From positions 1-43,503 of the forward strand of contig NZ_JAECZC010000048.1 in assembly GCF_016056305.1 (NCBI RefSeq): DNA of 43,503 nucleotides, given 5' to 3'. This document shows, one piece after another, positions 18,797 through 26,386 of this stretch; position 1 is the first letter of the stretch, and the number at the start of each line of letters is the position of its first letter. The translations under genes were made by a program, and so were the position numbers. Origin of the DNA: Amazonocrinis nigriterrae CENA67 (GTDB lineage Bacteria; Cyanobacteriota; Cyanobacteriia; Cyanobacteriales; Nostocaceae). Below the pieces are notes generated by a model that worked only from the letters and a program-made list of their open reading frames with translations, did not search any database and was not told where the DNA came from.

Positions 18797-18935
18797 GGAA
18801 TGGGTAATGGGTGATGGGTGATGGGTAATGGGTAATGGGTAATGGGTGATGGGTGATGGGTAATGGGTGATGGGTAAAGTAAAATCCAATCCCCAATTAC
18901 CAATCCCCAATCCCCAGTACCCAATCCCCAGATAT
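18797..18935. repeat. long heptamer tandem array (TGGGTAA/TGGGTGA)
   Basis: About eleven copies of the heptamer TGGGTAA or TGGGTGA run from 18800 to 18878. A C-rich counterpart (CCCCAATTACCAATCCCC) covers 18890-18932. It follows the rsgA stop codon directly and can form an extended hairpin. This is the clearest STRR array of the window. Confidence 0.85.
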
Positions 18936-19053
18936 AGAATTGATTGTGAAAAAATTCCTAAACACTATAACAATTACGATTAAGTCTTAAAATATTGTTA
19001 ATTTCTGCCACACTCCTCGACCTTCAACTCACAAGTACCACCCCAGAATTATT

Positions 19054-20643
19054 ATGGCTATTGGCTACGTTGCGCTCGTACTCCATGCACATCTGCCCTT
19101 CGTCCGTCACCCAGAAAGTGATTATGTGCTGGAGGAAGAATGGCTCTATGAAGCTATCACTGAAACATACATTCCTTTATTAAAAGTATTTGAAGGCTTA
19201 AAGCGAGACGGCATCGACTTTAAAATCACGATGAGTATGACACCTCCTTTAGTGTCGATGCTCCGTGATCCGCTGCTGCAAGAACGCTATGACGCCCACT
19301 TAGCCAAATTAGAAGAACTTACAGAACTGGAAGTCGAGCATAATGCCCACAACGGTCATATTCGTTATTTAGCGGAACATTATGCTACTGAGTTTAATGA
19401 AGCACGTCAGATATGGGAAAGCTACCAAGGTGATTTGGTAACGGCTTTTAAGCAGTTCCAAGACACCAATAATCTGGAAATTATTACTTGCGGTGCTACC
19501 CACGGCTACTTACCGCTGATGAAAATGTATCCACAAGCTGTGTGGGCACAAATTCAAGTAGCTTGCGAACACTACGAGCAAACCTTTGGACAACCACCCA
19601 GAGGCATTTGGTTACCAGAATGCGCTTACTATGAAGGTTTAGAGCGGATGCTGGCGGATGCTGGGTTGCGCTACTTCCTCACTGATGGGCACGGAATCCT
19701 TTACGCCCGCCCTCGTCCACGCTTTGGTACTTATGCCCCAATTTTTACAGAAACAGGTGTTGCTGCTTTTGGTCGAGATCATGAATCTTCTCAGCAGGTG
19801 TGGTCTTCTGAAGTAGGCTATCCTGGCGCACCAGAATATCGGGAATTTTACAAAGATTTGGGCTGGGAAGCAGAATATGAGTATATCAAGCCCTACATCA
19901 TGCCCAATGGTCAACGTAAAAATACGGGGATTAAGTATCACAAAATTACAGGGCGTGGTTTAGGACTTGCTGATAAGGCACTCTACGATCCTTATTGGGC
20001 AAGGGAAAAGGCAGCAGAACATGCTGCTAACTTTATGTATAATCGTGAGCGGCAATCTGAACACTTGTATGGTATAATGCAGCGTCGGCCGATTATTGTT
20101 TCGCCCTACGATGCAGAGTTATTCGGGCATTGGTGGTATGAAGGCCCTTGGTTTATTGATTACCTGTTCCGCAAATCATGGTATGACCAAGGAACTTATA
20201 CAATGACCCATTTGGCTGATTATTTACGGGCAGAACCTACACAGCAAGTCTGCCATCCTTCTCAATCGAGTTGGGGTTACAAAGGTTTCCATGAGTATTG
20301 GTTGAATGAAACCAATGCTTGGATTTACCCACATTTGCACAAAGCCGCAGAACGCATGATTGAGATATCAACGCGGGAACCAGAGGATGAATTGCAGTTG
20401 CGATCGCTTAACCAAGCGGCGCGAGAATTACTGTTGGCGCAATCTTCTGACTGGGCGTTTATTATGCGGACAGGCACAATGGTACCTTATGCTGTTCGAC
20501 GGACGCGATCGCACTTGATGCGTTTTAACAAGCTCTACGAAGACATTAAAATCGGTAAAGTCGATAGCGGCTGGCTAGAAAAAGTTGAATTGATGGATAA
20601 TATCTTCCCCGAAATCAACTATCGGGTGTACCGTCCGTTGTAG
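19054..20643 (+). CDS. GH57 1,4-alpha-glucan branching enzyme-like protein
   Basis: A 529-residue family GH57 glycoside hydrolase. It opens with GYVALVLHAHLPFVRHPE, the conserved first GH57 motif. The catalytic nucleophile region is GIWLPECAYY, with Glu189. The acid/base region is SPYDAELFGHWWYEGP, with Asp353. The length and these motifs fit the GH57 branching-enzyme subgroup, which moves alpha-1,4-glucan segments to form alpha-1,6 branches in glycogen. An amylase or 4-alpha-glucanotransferase role is less likely but not excluded from sequence alone. It is cytosolic (no signal peptide). It appears monocistronic, flanked by repeats on both sides. Confidence 0.88.
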   Translation: MAIGYVALVLHAHLPFVRHPESDYVLEEEWLYEAITETYIPLLKVFEGLKRDGIDFKITMSMTPPLVSMLRDPLLQERYDAHLAKLEELTELEVEHNAHNGHIRYLAEHYATEFNEARQIWESYQGDLVTAFKQFQDTNNLEIITCGATHGYLPLMKMYPQAVWAQIQVACEHYEQTFGQPPRGIWLPECAYYEGLERMLADAGLRYFLTDGHGILYARPRPRFGTYAPIFTETGVAAFGRDHESSQQVWSSEVGYPGAPEYREFYKDLGWEAEYEYIKPYIMPNGQRKNTGIKYHKITGRGLGLADKALYDPYWAREKAAEHAANFMYNRERQSEHLYGIMQRRPIIVSPYDAELFGHWWYEGPWFIDYLFRKSWYDQGTYTMTHLADYLRAEPTQQVCHPSQSSWGYKGFHEYWLNETNAWIYPHLHKAAERMIEISTREPEDELQLRSLNQAARELLLAQSSDWAFIMRTGTMVPYAVRRTRSHLMRFNKLYEDIKIGKVDSGWLEKVELMDNIFPEINYRVYRPL

Positions 20644-20684
20644 TTGTAGGGTGGGCAATGCCCACCTGATATTTTAAAACTTAG

Positions 20685-20855
20685 GCATAAGTTATGGAAT
20701 AACGAACCACTCCAGGCGCGGAGAACACAGTGAGACAGCGCTGCGGGAGGGTTTCCCTCCGCAGGCGACTGCGTTAGCGCAGCGTTAGCGAGCTTGCGAG
20801 CGTCACCCGAAGGGAGAAGTAAGAGTTTGAGAAATATTTGGCGTAAGTTCTATAT
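20685..20855. repeat. GC-rich dispersed repeat
   Basis: It is bounded by TTAGGCATAAGTTATGG on the left and GGCGTAAGTTCTATATTAGG on the right. The core (20740-20815) has small hairpins, for example GGAGGGTTTCCCTCC and CTGCGTTAGCGCAGCG. It shares GCGTTAGCG units with 6660-6775 and 33890-33950. Probably a non-coding mobile or REP-like repeat. Confidence 0.55.
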
Positions 20856-20873
20856 TAGGAGTGAGGAGCATTT

Positions 20874-21065
20874 ATTTTACCAACAACAGAGCAAGCCTTA
20901 AGCTGTGTACGGGTTTGTCAAATGTTGTCAAATCTATACAAAGACATCCGTTTATTTCGATTTGATGACAGAACAGGGGAAGTTTATATCCTTGCTGCGG
21001 ATGAACTTCAAATTATTGTGTATCCCAATGGCGAATGGGAGTTTGTCAATGAACCCGAATTATGA
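20874..21065 (+). CDS. DUF6888-like small protein (ATT start proposed)
   Basis: The frame reads LPTTEQALSCVRVCQMLSNL and goes on through RFDDRTGEVYILAADELQ to a TGA at 21063-21065. From memory of the family, DUF6888 proteins begin PTxEQAxxCxxVCQxLSNLY, so the similarity runs upstream of the only ATG (20922). No ATG, GTG or TTG is available there: a stop lies at 20862-20864 and the first usable codon is ATT at 20874. A GAGGAG Shine-Dalgarno (20863-20868) sits five bases before that ATT, which supports initiation there. The alternative is a shorter 47-residue protein from ATG 20922. It overlaps the next gene by 17 bp, an arrangement typical of DUF6888-DUF6887 pairs. Function unknown. Confidence 0.65.
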   Translation: MLPTTEQALSCVRVCQMLSNLYKDIRLFRFDDRTGEVYILAADELQIIVYPNGEWEFVNEPEL

Positions 21066-21246
21066 GCAAATGAGTTTTACAGAATTAAGAGCTTATGTCA
21101 TCGAAAACCGCGAAGATATTGAAGCTCTACGTTTTCTGATGAGTAAACGTGATCCTAACTCTCCAAAGTATCCCACTCCTTTAACAGAAGCCGATATGCA
21201 AGCACAGATGGAAATTATCAGGCGTAAGCTTAATGGTGAACTTTGA
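21049..21246 (+). CDS. DUF6887-like small protein
   Basis: A 65-residue soluble protein (MNPNYEQMSFTELRAYVIEN at the start), with the conserved LRAYV and FLMSKRD segments of DUF6887. The frame is open upstream to 20905, but that part is read from the DUF6888 coding sequence, so ATG 21049 is chosen. It is translationally coupled to the preceding gene. The pair is common and multicopy in filamentous cyanobacteria. Its layout, two tiny overlapping genes, resembles toxin-antitoxin modules, but that is only a guess. Confidence 0.75.
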   Translation: MNPNYEQMSFTELRAYVIENREDIEALRFLMSKRDPNSPKYPTPLTEADMQAQMEIIRRKLNGEL

Positions 21247-21292
21247 AGTGATTGTCTATTTCTGGATATTAAGCTCATACCCCCAAAAGCAA

Positions 21293-21326
21293 AACCCCCA
21301 GTAACGCTACTGGGGGTTATTTTTAT
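21293..21326. terminator. bidirectional hairpin terminator
   Basis: AACCCCCAGTA pairs perfectly with TACTGGGGGTT across a 4-base loop, followed by ATTTTT on the plus strand and an A-rich run (AAAAGCAAAA) on the left. It lies between convergent genes ending at 21246 and 21345, so it can serve both. Confidence 0.85.
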
Positions 21327-21344
21327 CGACATGCTAGTAACCAG

Positions 21345-21572
21345 TTATTGGGGCAGAGTGCGGCTAGCATAAGCATCCATAGCATAGGCAGGAGTGCGAT
21401 CGCTATAATCTATGTCTCTACCAGTAATGGACTTAGCCAATTTTTCAAAGGAATCAGAACGCCAGTTGCGCTCGTGGATAGGCTTGCTTTGCTCTCCCAG
21501 AAAGTAAGCTAGAGAACCTAAAACTGAAACAGCTACCCAACCTACAACTAATAATGCAATTAAGATAGTCAT
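21345..21572 (-). CDS. Psb35-like single-helix thylakoid protein
   Basis: A 75-residue protein with one N-terminal transmembrane helix (residues 2-24, ILIALLVVGWVAVSVLGSLAYF), followed by GEQSKPIHERNWRSDSFEKL and a polar C-terminal tail. I recognise this pattern from cyanobacterial proteins annotated as photosystem II Psb35-related, small membrane proteins linked to PSII/CP47 assembly. That name is from memory and not checked. It is monocistronic, convergent to the DUF6888/6887 pair. Otherwise it is a conserved hypothetical membrane protein. Confidence 0.65.
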   Translation of the reverse strand: MTILIALLVVGWVAVSVLGSLAYFLGEQSKPIHERNWRSDSFEKLAKSITGRDIDYSDRTPAYAMDAYASRTLPQ

Positions 21573-21775
21573 TGCAAACCTCGGTTTTAATTTTTATAAC
21601 TTTATGTAAATAAATTTAACGTTTTTGCACTAAAACTTGCAAATCATCAGAAGGTGTGCATACCGATGGCATAGGTAGGGTATTCCACACTCAAGACAAT
21701 TGAGTGATGATAACTGATGACTGATGACCCCTTCGGGGTGACGCTCCTTCTCCCCTTGGGAGAAGGGTAACAGAG

Positions 21776-22114
21776 CTAACTAATCAGAATCCGATCGCCA
21801 TGACTAGGCGGTTGAGAAATCACCAAAAATTCTAAATCACAGTCCCCTTCATTGAATATCTGGTGAGGAACATTAGGCGAAACTTCTACGCCTTGGTGTT
21901 GAGAAAGCACTTGCCGCAAACCATTAATTTCTAATGTTGCTTTTCCAGATAAAATAAAAAAAAATTGGCGCGATCGCAGGTGATAATGTCTGACTTCAAA
22001 TGTTCCTGGTGGCATCAGTTCTTGAATTACACTCAAATGTGGTTGTTTAACAAGATACCAACCATGACAATTATTACCCCATAGATAATGCTCGGCAGTC
22101 TCTTTATTAATCAT
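21776..22114 (-). CDS. small cupin-domain protein
   Basis: A 112-residue single-domain cupin. The first metal-binding motif is visible as GTFEVRHYHLRSRQFFFILSG (His-x-His followed by Gln at the usual Glu place), and the second as VSPNVPHQIFN. It may bind a divalent metal and a small ligand or act as a small dioxygenase or isomerase; no substrate is indicated. It is unrelated to the secreted cupin at 36776. It lies downstream of the YhaV toxin gene on the same strand, 46 bp apart, so it might be co-transcribed with the toxin-antitoxin pair. Confidence 0.8.
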   Translation of the reverse strand: MINKETAEHYLWGNNCHGWYLVKQPHLSVIQELMPPGTFEVRHYHLRSRQFFFILSGKATLEINGLRQVLSQHQGVEVSPNVPHQIFNEGDCDLEFLVISQPPSHGDRILIS

Positions 22115-22160
22115 TAAATTTATACTTATATTTGAGCTATCTTCGCAGTGTCTAATCTAT

Positions 22161-22628
22161 TTAATCTTCGTTATTATCACCAGAATCATCTAACTCACAT
22201 TCTGCACGCAGGTCATTTATACTATCAGGCAACTCTCCATTTTCAACTTTTTTTGTAAAAAATTGATAGCAATCTTTTTTATCGCCTTCTTTTCGAGGAT
22301 AACCTAACCAAAGAATAATAATAATTTTTTGTTCTCTAAACGCTCTAAAAAATAATCGATATCGTTCAGTTAGCCCCATTTTTTTGAGACGACCGTACTT
22401 TTGCAAAGGTTTTTGTAAAACAAAGTAAGAAGTAAAGGGGTCTTGAGTAATCTTTTCTTTAATGCCAATATTCAAGGCTTTTAATAACTTTGCATCGGGA
22501 TGTTGAATAAATTCTTGTTTTGGTAAATCGTTTTTTAAAATCCGAACTCTATTACGCAATTCTACCCATTGCTCATTAAACAATGGGTAGAAAAAAATTT
22601 GCCATCCATTACAATTGAATGCAGTCAT
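22161..22628 (-). CDS. yhaV: YhaV family type II toxin
   Basis: A 155-residue protein matching YhaV toxins, RelE-fold ribonucleases. It begins with NGWQIFFYPLFNEQWVEL. Characteristic segments are RVRILKNDLPKQEFIQHPDAKLL, LTERYRLFFRAF and IIIILWLGYPRKEGDKKDCY. The Arg, Lys and Tyr residues of these segments are candidates for mRNA cleavage. Its ATG overlaps the antitoxin stop by four bases (ATGA, 22625-22628), the usual coupling in type II modules. Length is near normal, so it looks intact. A cupin gene follows on the same strand. Confidence 0.85.
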   Translation of the reverse strand: MTAFNCNGWQIFFYPLFNEQWVELRNRVRILKNDLPKQEFIQHPDAKLLKALNIGIKEKITQDPFTSYFVLQKPLQKYGRLKKMGLTERYRLFFRAFREQKIIIILWLGYPRKEGDKKDCYQFFTKKVENGELPDSINDLRAECELDDSGDNNED

Positions 22629-22948
22629 TGGTCTATAACTACATCAGTCAGTAAATCATCCATTTCATCACTCATTTCTTGGGTATAAGCAACAAGCTCA
22701 GATGGATTTTGTATAGCATCTTTAATTAAAAAGTCAAGAAAAAGGCTCATCATAATACTTTCAGCTTCATCAGCTTCATCAGCATTATCAGTTTCTAGGC
22801 GAACTAAAAATGTATTCTCAGATAATACTTCAATGTAGCCTGAAGCATTGGCTAAATGAGGGTAGTCCTTGGAGAATGCACGGGGTAAGCGAAAGCCGTC
22901 TTGGTTCCCAACTTTTGCATGAGTTATAGGATAAATTTTGTCAGCCAT
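22625..22948 (-). CDS. PrlF/AbrB-like antitoxin partner of YhaV
   Basis: A 107-residue protein. The N-terminal half (ITHAKVGNQDGFRLPRAFSKDYPHL) has the swapped-hairpin AbrB-type DNA-binding pattern. The C-terminal half is strongly acidic with many Asp and Glu, suited to wrap a basic toxin. It should neutralise the YhaV toxin and repress the shared promoter, where a perfect 10-bp inverted repeat lies 18-41 bp upstream. It may be named PrlF-like by context, as sequence similarity to E. coli PrlF is not obvious by eye. Confidence 0.8.
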   Translation of the reverse strand: MADKIYPITHAKVGNQDGFRLPRAFSKDYPHLANASGYIEVLSENTFLVRLETDNADEADEAESIMMSLFLDFLIKDAIQNPSELVAYTQEMSDEMDDLLTDVVIDQ

Positions 22949-22965
22949 TAGAATATCTAGATTTT

Positions 22966-22989
22966 ATGTTATAACTATTGTTATAACAT
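22966..22989 (-). promoter_or_regulatory. perfect palindrome, toxin-antitoxin operator candidate
   Basis: ATGTTATAAC (22966-22975), a 4-base spacer, then GTTATAACAT (22980-22989): a perfect 10-bp inverted repeat, 18-41 bp upstream of the antitoxin start and inside the presumed promoter. Each half also contains the smaller palindrome GTTATAAC or its like. AbrB-fold antitoxins bind such sites as dimers. Confidence 0.7.
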
Positions 22990-23005
22990 AATATAAAAAT
23001 AAAAA

Positions 23006-23028
23006 AAGACAGGCGTCGCGCCTGTCTT
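23006..23028 (-). terminator. terminator of petA
   Basis: AAGACAGGCG (23006-23015) pairs with CGCCTGTCTT (23019-23028) around a 3-base loop. On the minus strand the hairpin is followed by a long T-run (A-tract at 22995-23007 on the plus strand), a textbook intrinsic terminator 26 bp past the petA stop codon. Confidence 0.9.
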
Positions 23029-23053
23029 ATTAAGTAATAATTTGACAGAGATT

Positions 23054-24055
23054 TTAGAAATTCATTTCAGCAGCTTGAACTTTTTCAACTTGCTTTTTCT
23101 TCAGTACTAGCATTACTTGAGCCAGCATTACCAAGGCGATGAATGCAATCAACCATTGAACTCTAGATGGGTCTTGCAATACAATTTCTCCATCGTCTTG
23201 ACCGAAACCGCCGACGTTGGGGTTATTGGTCAAAGCATCACCAGATTTTACTGCTTGTCCTTCAGAAACAATCAATTCTGGGCCTAAAGGAATTGTATCG
23301 GTGACTACTTCACCAGATTCGGTTTTGATGCTCAGGACATATTTAACGTTACCGTCTTCATCTTCCTCTTTGCCAATCTTGGTGATAGTGCCAGTTGCAG
23401 AAGCGGTGTAAACTGTGTTGTTGCTCTTTTCACCAGTTGGATAAACTTGTCCGCGTCCGCGGTTTCCACCTACGTGAACTGCATATTTGCCAAAGTGGAT
23501 GTTTTTGTCAGTTGCGGGGTTAGGAGAAAGAACTGGAAAGACGATTTCCTGATATTGTTCACCAGGTAGAGGCCCGACGATGACGACGTTTTCTTTGTCT
23601 TCTCTGTAGGTTTGGAAGTAAGTGTCGCCGATTTCTTCTTTGAGTTCTTCAGGAATGCGGTCTTCTGGTGCAATCTTGAAGCCTTCTGGCAACATCAGCA
23701 CAGCACCTACGTTCAAGCCAGTTTTTGAACCATCAGCACCAACCTGCTGCACGCTGGTATCGTAGGGAATTTTCACTACAGCTTTAAATACAGTGTCAGG
23801 CAGCACTGATTGGGGAACTTCCACTTCTGTAGGTTTGGCTGCTAGGTGGCAGTTCGCACAAACAATCCGTCCGGTAGGTTCACGGGGAGTTTCAGGGTAG
23901 GTTGCCTGTGCCCAAAAAGGATAGGCAGCAGCAGCTTGGGGAAGAGCTAGATCGCTGGTGAAGAAAAATGTCACGGTAGCGATCGCTACGAGCAATGTTT
24001 TTACCATCGCCCTAGCACTGCGAGTTAACCTCGCTGTTGTAAAAGCATTACTCAT
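23054..24055 (-). CDS. petA: cytochrome f (PetA) of the cytochrome b6f complex
   Basis: A 333-residue precursor. A signal peptide with hydrophobic core (residues 19-40) ends in AAAA, giving a mature N terminus YPFWAQ, where the Tyr amino group is the axial haem ligand. The haem site is CANCH at 66-70. The large beta domain follows, and a single transmembrane helix near 300-320 ([18 protein letters not shown]) precedes the stromal tail. It passes electrons from the Rieske protein to plastocyanin or cytochrome c6 in the thylakoid lumen. It is the second gene of petC-petA, 157 bp downstream of petC with a tandem-repeat spacer. Confidence 0.98.
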   Translation of the reverse strand: MSNAFTTARLTRSARAMVKTLLVAIATVTFFFTSDLALPQAAAAYPFWAQATYPETPREPTGRIVCANCHLAAKPTEVEVPQSVLPDTVFKAVVKIPYDTSVQQVGADGSKTGLNVGAVLMLPEGFKIAPEDRIPEELKEEIGDTYFQTYREDKENVVIVGPLPGEQYQEIVFPVLSPNPATDKNIHFGKYAVHVGGNRGRGQVYPTGEKSNNTVYTASATGTITKIGKEEDEDGNVKYVLSIKTESGEVVTDTIPLGPELIVSEGQAVKSGDALTNNPNVGGFGQDDGEIVLQDPSRVQWLIAFIALVMLAQVMLVLKKKQVEKVQAAEMNF

Positions 24056-24084
24056 CTCAATAAGGACAACGATTCTCTGATGAA

Positions 24085-24200
24085 TTGGTCATTAGTCATT
24101 AGTCATTAGTCATTAGTCATTAGTCATTAGTCAATGGTCATTTGTAAAGAGTCATTAGTTAACTCTGGATAAAGGACAAACGACAAAGGACAAATAACCA
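24085..24200. repeat. CATTAGT heptamer array between petC and petA
   Basis: At least six copies of the heptamer CATTAGT run through about 24090-24132, followed by AAGGACAAA-type units (ACAAACGACAAAGGACAAAT, 24173-24195). The array sits inside the petC-petA operon spacer. The petA ribosome-binding region (AAGGACAA) adjoins it. Confidence 0.8.
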
Positions 24201-24212
24201 AGGACAAAATTA

Positions 24213-24752
24213 TTAAGCCCACCAAGGTGCTTCGCCTGTACGAAAATCGGTTTCAGTCCAAGGAGTTAAGACGATTTTGTCGTCGTTGACATTGGCATGG
24301 GCTAAAGCCAAAGACAGTGGTGCTGGCCCCCTAACAACCTTACCAGTTGCATCGTATTGGGAACCGTGACAAGGGCATTTAAACTTGTTTTCAGCCACAT
24401 TCCAAGGTACAACACAACCTAAGTGAGTACAGATAGCGTTAATGCCGTAATCGGCAATTGCCTCTTTGCTTTCTACCACAATGTAGGTTGGGTCGCCCTT
24501 TAGTCCTTGAACTAGGGAGCGATCGCCTGGGTTGTGGCTTTCTAGAAATTTACTGACGCTGACATCGTTGCCTAGCTCGTCTTTTGCTGTTGTCCCACCA
24601 CCAGCGCCACCGCTAGCAGGTGGAATAAAGTAATTGACAACGGGATACAATGCACCCAGGGCTACTCCAGTCACAGTCCCAAAAGTGAGCAGATTCATGA
24701 ACTGACGACGCCCCATATCGGGCACGTCTGCTGATTCAGAAAATTGAGCCAT
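24213..24752 (-). CDS. petC: Rieske iron-sulfur protein (PetC)
   Basis: A 179-residue Rieske protein. The N terminus has a twin-arginine motif (GRRQFMN, 14-20) and one transmembrane helix (about 21-45), as in the uncleaved Tat signal anchor of this family; tatC is also in this window. A Gly-rich hinge (GGAGGGT, 48-54) follows. The 2Fe-2S cluster ligands are in CTHLGC (108-113) and CPCHGS (126-131). It is the mobile electron carrier of cytochrome b6f. It is first in the petC-petA operon, with DUF3067 transcribed divergently. Cyanobacteria often have several petC genes; linkage to petA marks this as the major one. Confidence 0.97.
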   Translation of the reverse strand: MAQFSESADVPDMGRRQFMNLLTFGTVTGVALGALYPVVNYFIPPASGGAGGGTTAKDELGNDVSVSKFLESHNPGDRSLVQGLKGDPTYIVVESKEAIADYGINAICTHLGCVVPWNVAENKFKCPCHGSQYDATGKVVRGPAPLSLALAHANVNDDKIVLTPWTETDFRTGEAPWWA

Positions 24753-24830
24753 AATCTACGCGCTTTTTGTGTATTTTGTTAAGCATTCTGACAAGAGTAG
24801 CAATACTTGATCAACTCCTGTCGAGTCGAA

Positions 24831-24899
24831 ATGCTAACGCCTGTAACGATGCTAAACTTCTCTGTTCCAAGATTCTTTTAGCATCCTTTCTGTTAGCAT
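24831..24899. promoter_or_regulatory. nested inverted repeats in the petC/DUF3067 promoter
   Basis: Four copies of one motif are arranged symmetrically: ATGCTAAC (24831-24838), ATGCTAAA (24849-24856), then TTTAGCAT (24877-24884) and GTTAGCAT (24892-24899). The outer pair and the inner pair are each exact inverted repeats. The spacing between starts is 18 bp on the left and 15 bp on the right. Location between divergent genes suggests an operator or RNA-structured control region; which protein binds is unknown. Confidence 0.6.
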
Positions 24900-24980
24900 T
24901 ACATTTCTTTATATCCCTATCATACTTGAGTTACGGAACTTAACATCATAACTAAATGTAAAATCTAATCGAGAAAAGCT

Positions 24981-25289
24981 ATGACAGGACAGGAATTACG
25001 CAAGCTATTACTTGACAAATGGGGATATTCATACGATGTGCAGTTTAGGCGTACACAAGGCAAGATATTTTTACAAATCATGTGGAAGTATCTAGAGCAA
25101 GCTTCTTTTCCCTTAAGTGAGGAGGAGTACCAAGCCCATCTTGACAGCGTTGCTAACTATCTTCATGCGTTGGGTGGGGCAGTCCAGGTACAAACATTTA
25201 TTACACAAACGCGCGATCGCCCCCGACTCGGCAAAGCTGTCAGCATACCTTTAGACTTAGGTGAACGCTCTTCTGAATGGATATTATGA
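24981..25289 (+). CDS. DUF3067 family protein
   Basis: A 102-residue soluble protein with MTGQELRKLLLDKWGYSYDVQFRR at the start and a later MWKYLEQASFPLSEEEYQAHL segment, which I recognise as DUF3067. The family is found in cyanobacteria and chloroplasts and, as I recall, often stands next to petC. It is divergent from petC here, sharing a promoter region with striking inverted repeats, so a role connected with the b6f complex or the photosynthetic membrane is plausible but unproven. No metal or catalytic motif is evident. Confidence 0.8.
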   Translation: MTGQELRKLLLDKWGYSYDVQFRRTQGKIFLQIMWKYLEQASFPLSEEEYQAHLDSVANYLHALGGAVQVQTFITQTRDRPRLGKAVSIPLDLGERSSEWIL

Positions 25290-25303
25290 CTTGCCTGTAC
25301 TGA

Positions 25304-25432
25304 AGTTACGTTTAATGTGAATTAAGTGTTGAAATCCTTGCAATTTCGTTGGTCATTCCAAAACTATGATTTTGGGCAGTTATCAAAATCCTTACGGTAT
25401 GAGAGGTTTTTTAATTCACATCAGGCGTAAGT
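25304..25432. mobile_element. MITE-like element of about 129 bp
   Basis: The left end AGTTACG...ATGTGAATTAA (25304-25325) and right end TTAATTCACAT...GCGTAAGT (25411-25432) are inverted copies: 18 of 22 positions match and the inner 11 are perfect. The interior has no coding frame. The size and structure are those of a miniature inverted-repeat element. GCGTAAGT/ACTTACGC ends recur elsewhere (12136-12148, 20840-20850, 34020-34032). Confidence 0.7.
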
Positions 25433-25582
25433 AAACGTGAGTTCGACGGGAGCGAAAAAGGCAAAAAGCTTGCTATCTGCGGATTTGCATAACTGGGCTT
25501 GAGCAGCGCGATCGGACTCGATTGATGGAAAATCGGTAAAATAGTCACAAAAAAAGCCGAGACTTACGAATATCTAACAAAA

Positions 25583-26010
25583 ATGAGGGTCTCGGTCATG
25601 TCTAAAATTTTATCTCGCCTGGACATTACACAAATTTTATGCGACGTAGATGATTTCTGTAAGCGATGGCAGAAGATCTGGGAACAAGTACCTCAGCTGC
25701 CATCAATGAGCGGTGAACGCCGTAGTAGCTCCAGGATGCACATGAGCGAGGTTATAACTATCGCCATCGCTTTTCATGGCTCAGGCTACCGGACATTTAA
25801 GGAGTTCTATAAGCTGCACGTACTGCTCTCGTTGGCATAGTGCATTTCCAAATTTAGTCAGCTACACGCGATTTGTCAAGTTGATGCCGTGGTGCTTGAT
25901 GCTATTGTGTTGTTTTTTGCATACGCGCACAGTATAAATTACTGGGATTAGTTTTATTGATTCTACTTCCATCAACGTTAATATAAACAGCTGTTATTAT
26001 TGTCTAGTAA
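25583..26010 (+). pseudogene. broken IS982-like transposase
   Basis: The first frame (to 25840) reads like an IS982 N terminus, with CDVDDFCKRWQKIW and MSEVITIAIAFHGSGYRTFK. The frame shifts near 25820-25830. The continuation in the next frame reads RWHSAFPNLVSYTRFVKLMPW, then a stop near 25936, and then in the same frame GISFIDSTSINV, an IS982 catalytic segment. So one frameshift and at least one nonsense codon inactivate it and the rest is lost. It is at the left border of the biosynthetic cluster. Confidence 0.85.
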
Positions 26011-26161
26011 GGGTTTCAAGCTTATTTACATACATATTTAGCATAATAAGTAATGAAGAGCCAAAATTTTTAACTTAGTTATTAAGTTTGTTAAGTTCCT
26101 TAATTTGGGTTGTATAAGTTGAGTGAAACTTGCAAACTAACTTCAGTAGGAGAACGCAACT

Positions 26162-26386
26162 ATGAGTTAGTTTACGAAGTTTGTTTGCAGTCTAGCTATT
26201 GTCAAGGAAGAAGAACGCCTAGCATTGGCAGCATATGCTTCCACAAAGTAGCGATCGCTTTACTGTATTAGCAATCAGTACCGTATACCAATTGGTAGTT
26301 TAGATGAACTACTACAAGCTTATGTTGCACGACGCAATTTGAAAAATACTGTCCTCCATCGTTGTTTAAGTTGTTTTCGTCGTTAA
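26162..26386 (+). pseudogene. decayed small ORF, possible IS481-like remnant
   Basis: A good ribosome-binding site (AGGAGA) precedes ATG 26162, but the third codon is TAG. The same frame then reads on as FTKFVCSLAIVKEEERLALA, meets a second TAG around 26249, and continues through IPIGSLDELLQAYVARRN and LHRCL to TAA at 26384-26386. The LHRCL-containing part resembles the helix-turn-helix region of IS481-type transposases (LTRSxLHRCLxRHG), by eye only. It could instead be a dead regulator gene. The frame persistence across two stops argues for recent decay. Confidence 0.4.

Noticed and set aside
18681-18896. Minus-strand frame of repeated THHPLPITHYP
   Set aside because: It is a translation of the TGGGTAA/TGGGTGA tandem array, not a gene.
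23470-23673. Minus-strand frame inside petA
   Set aside because: It is in another frame of the well-identified cytochrome f gene.
25556-25597. GCCGAGAC...GTCTCGGT as terminal inverted repeat of the IS982 element
   Set aside because: The repeat is only 7-8 bp, both arms lie on the same side of the transposase frame, and no copy was seen at the other end.
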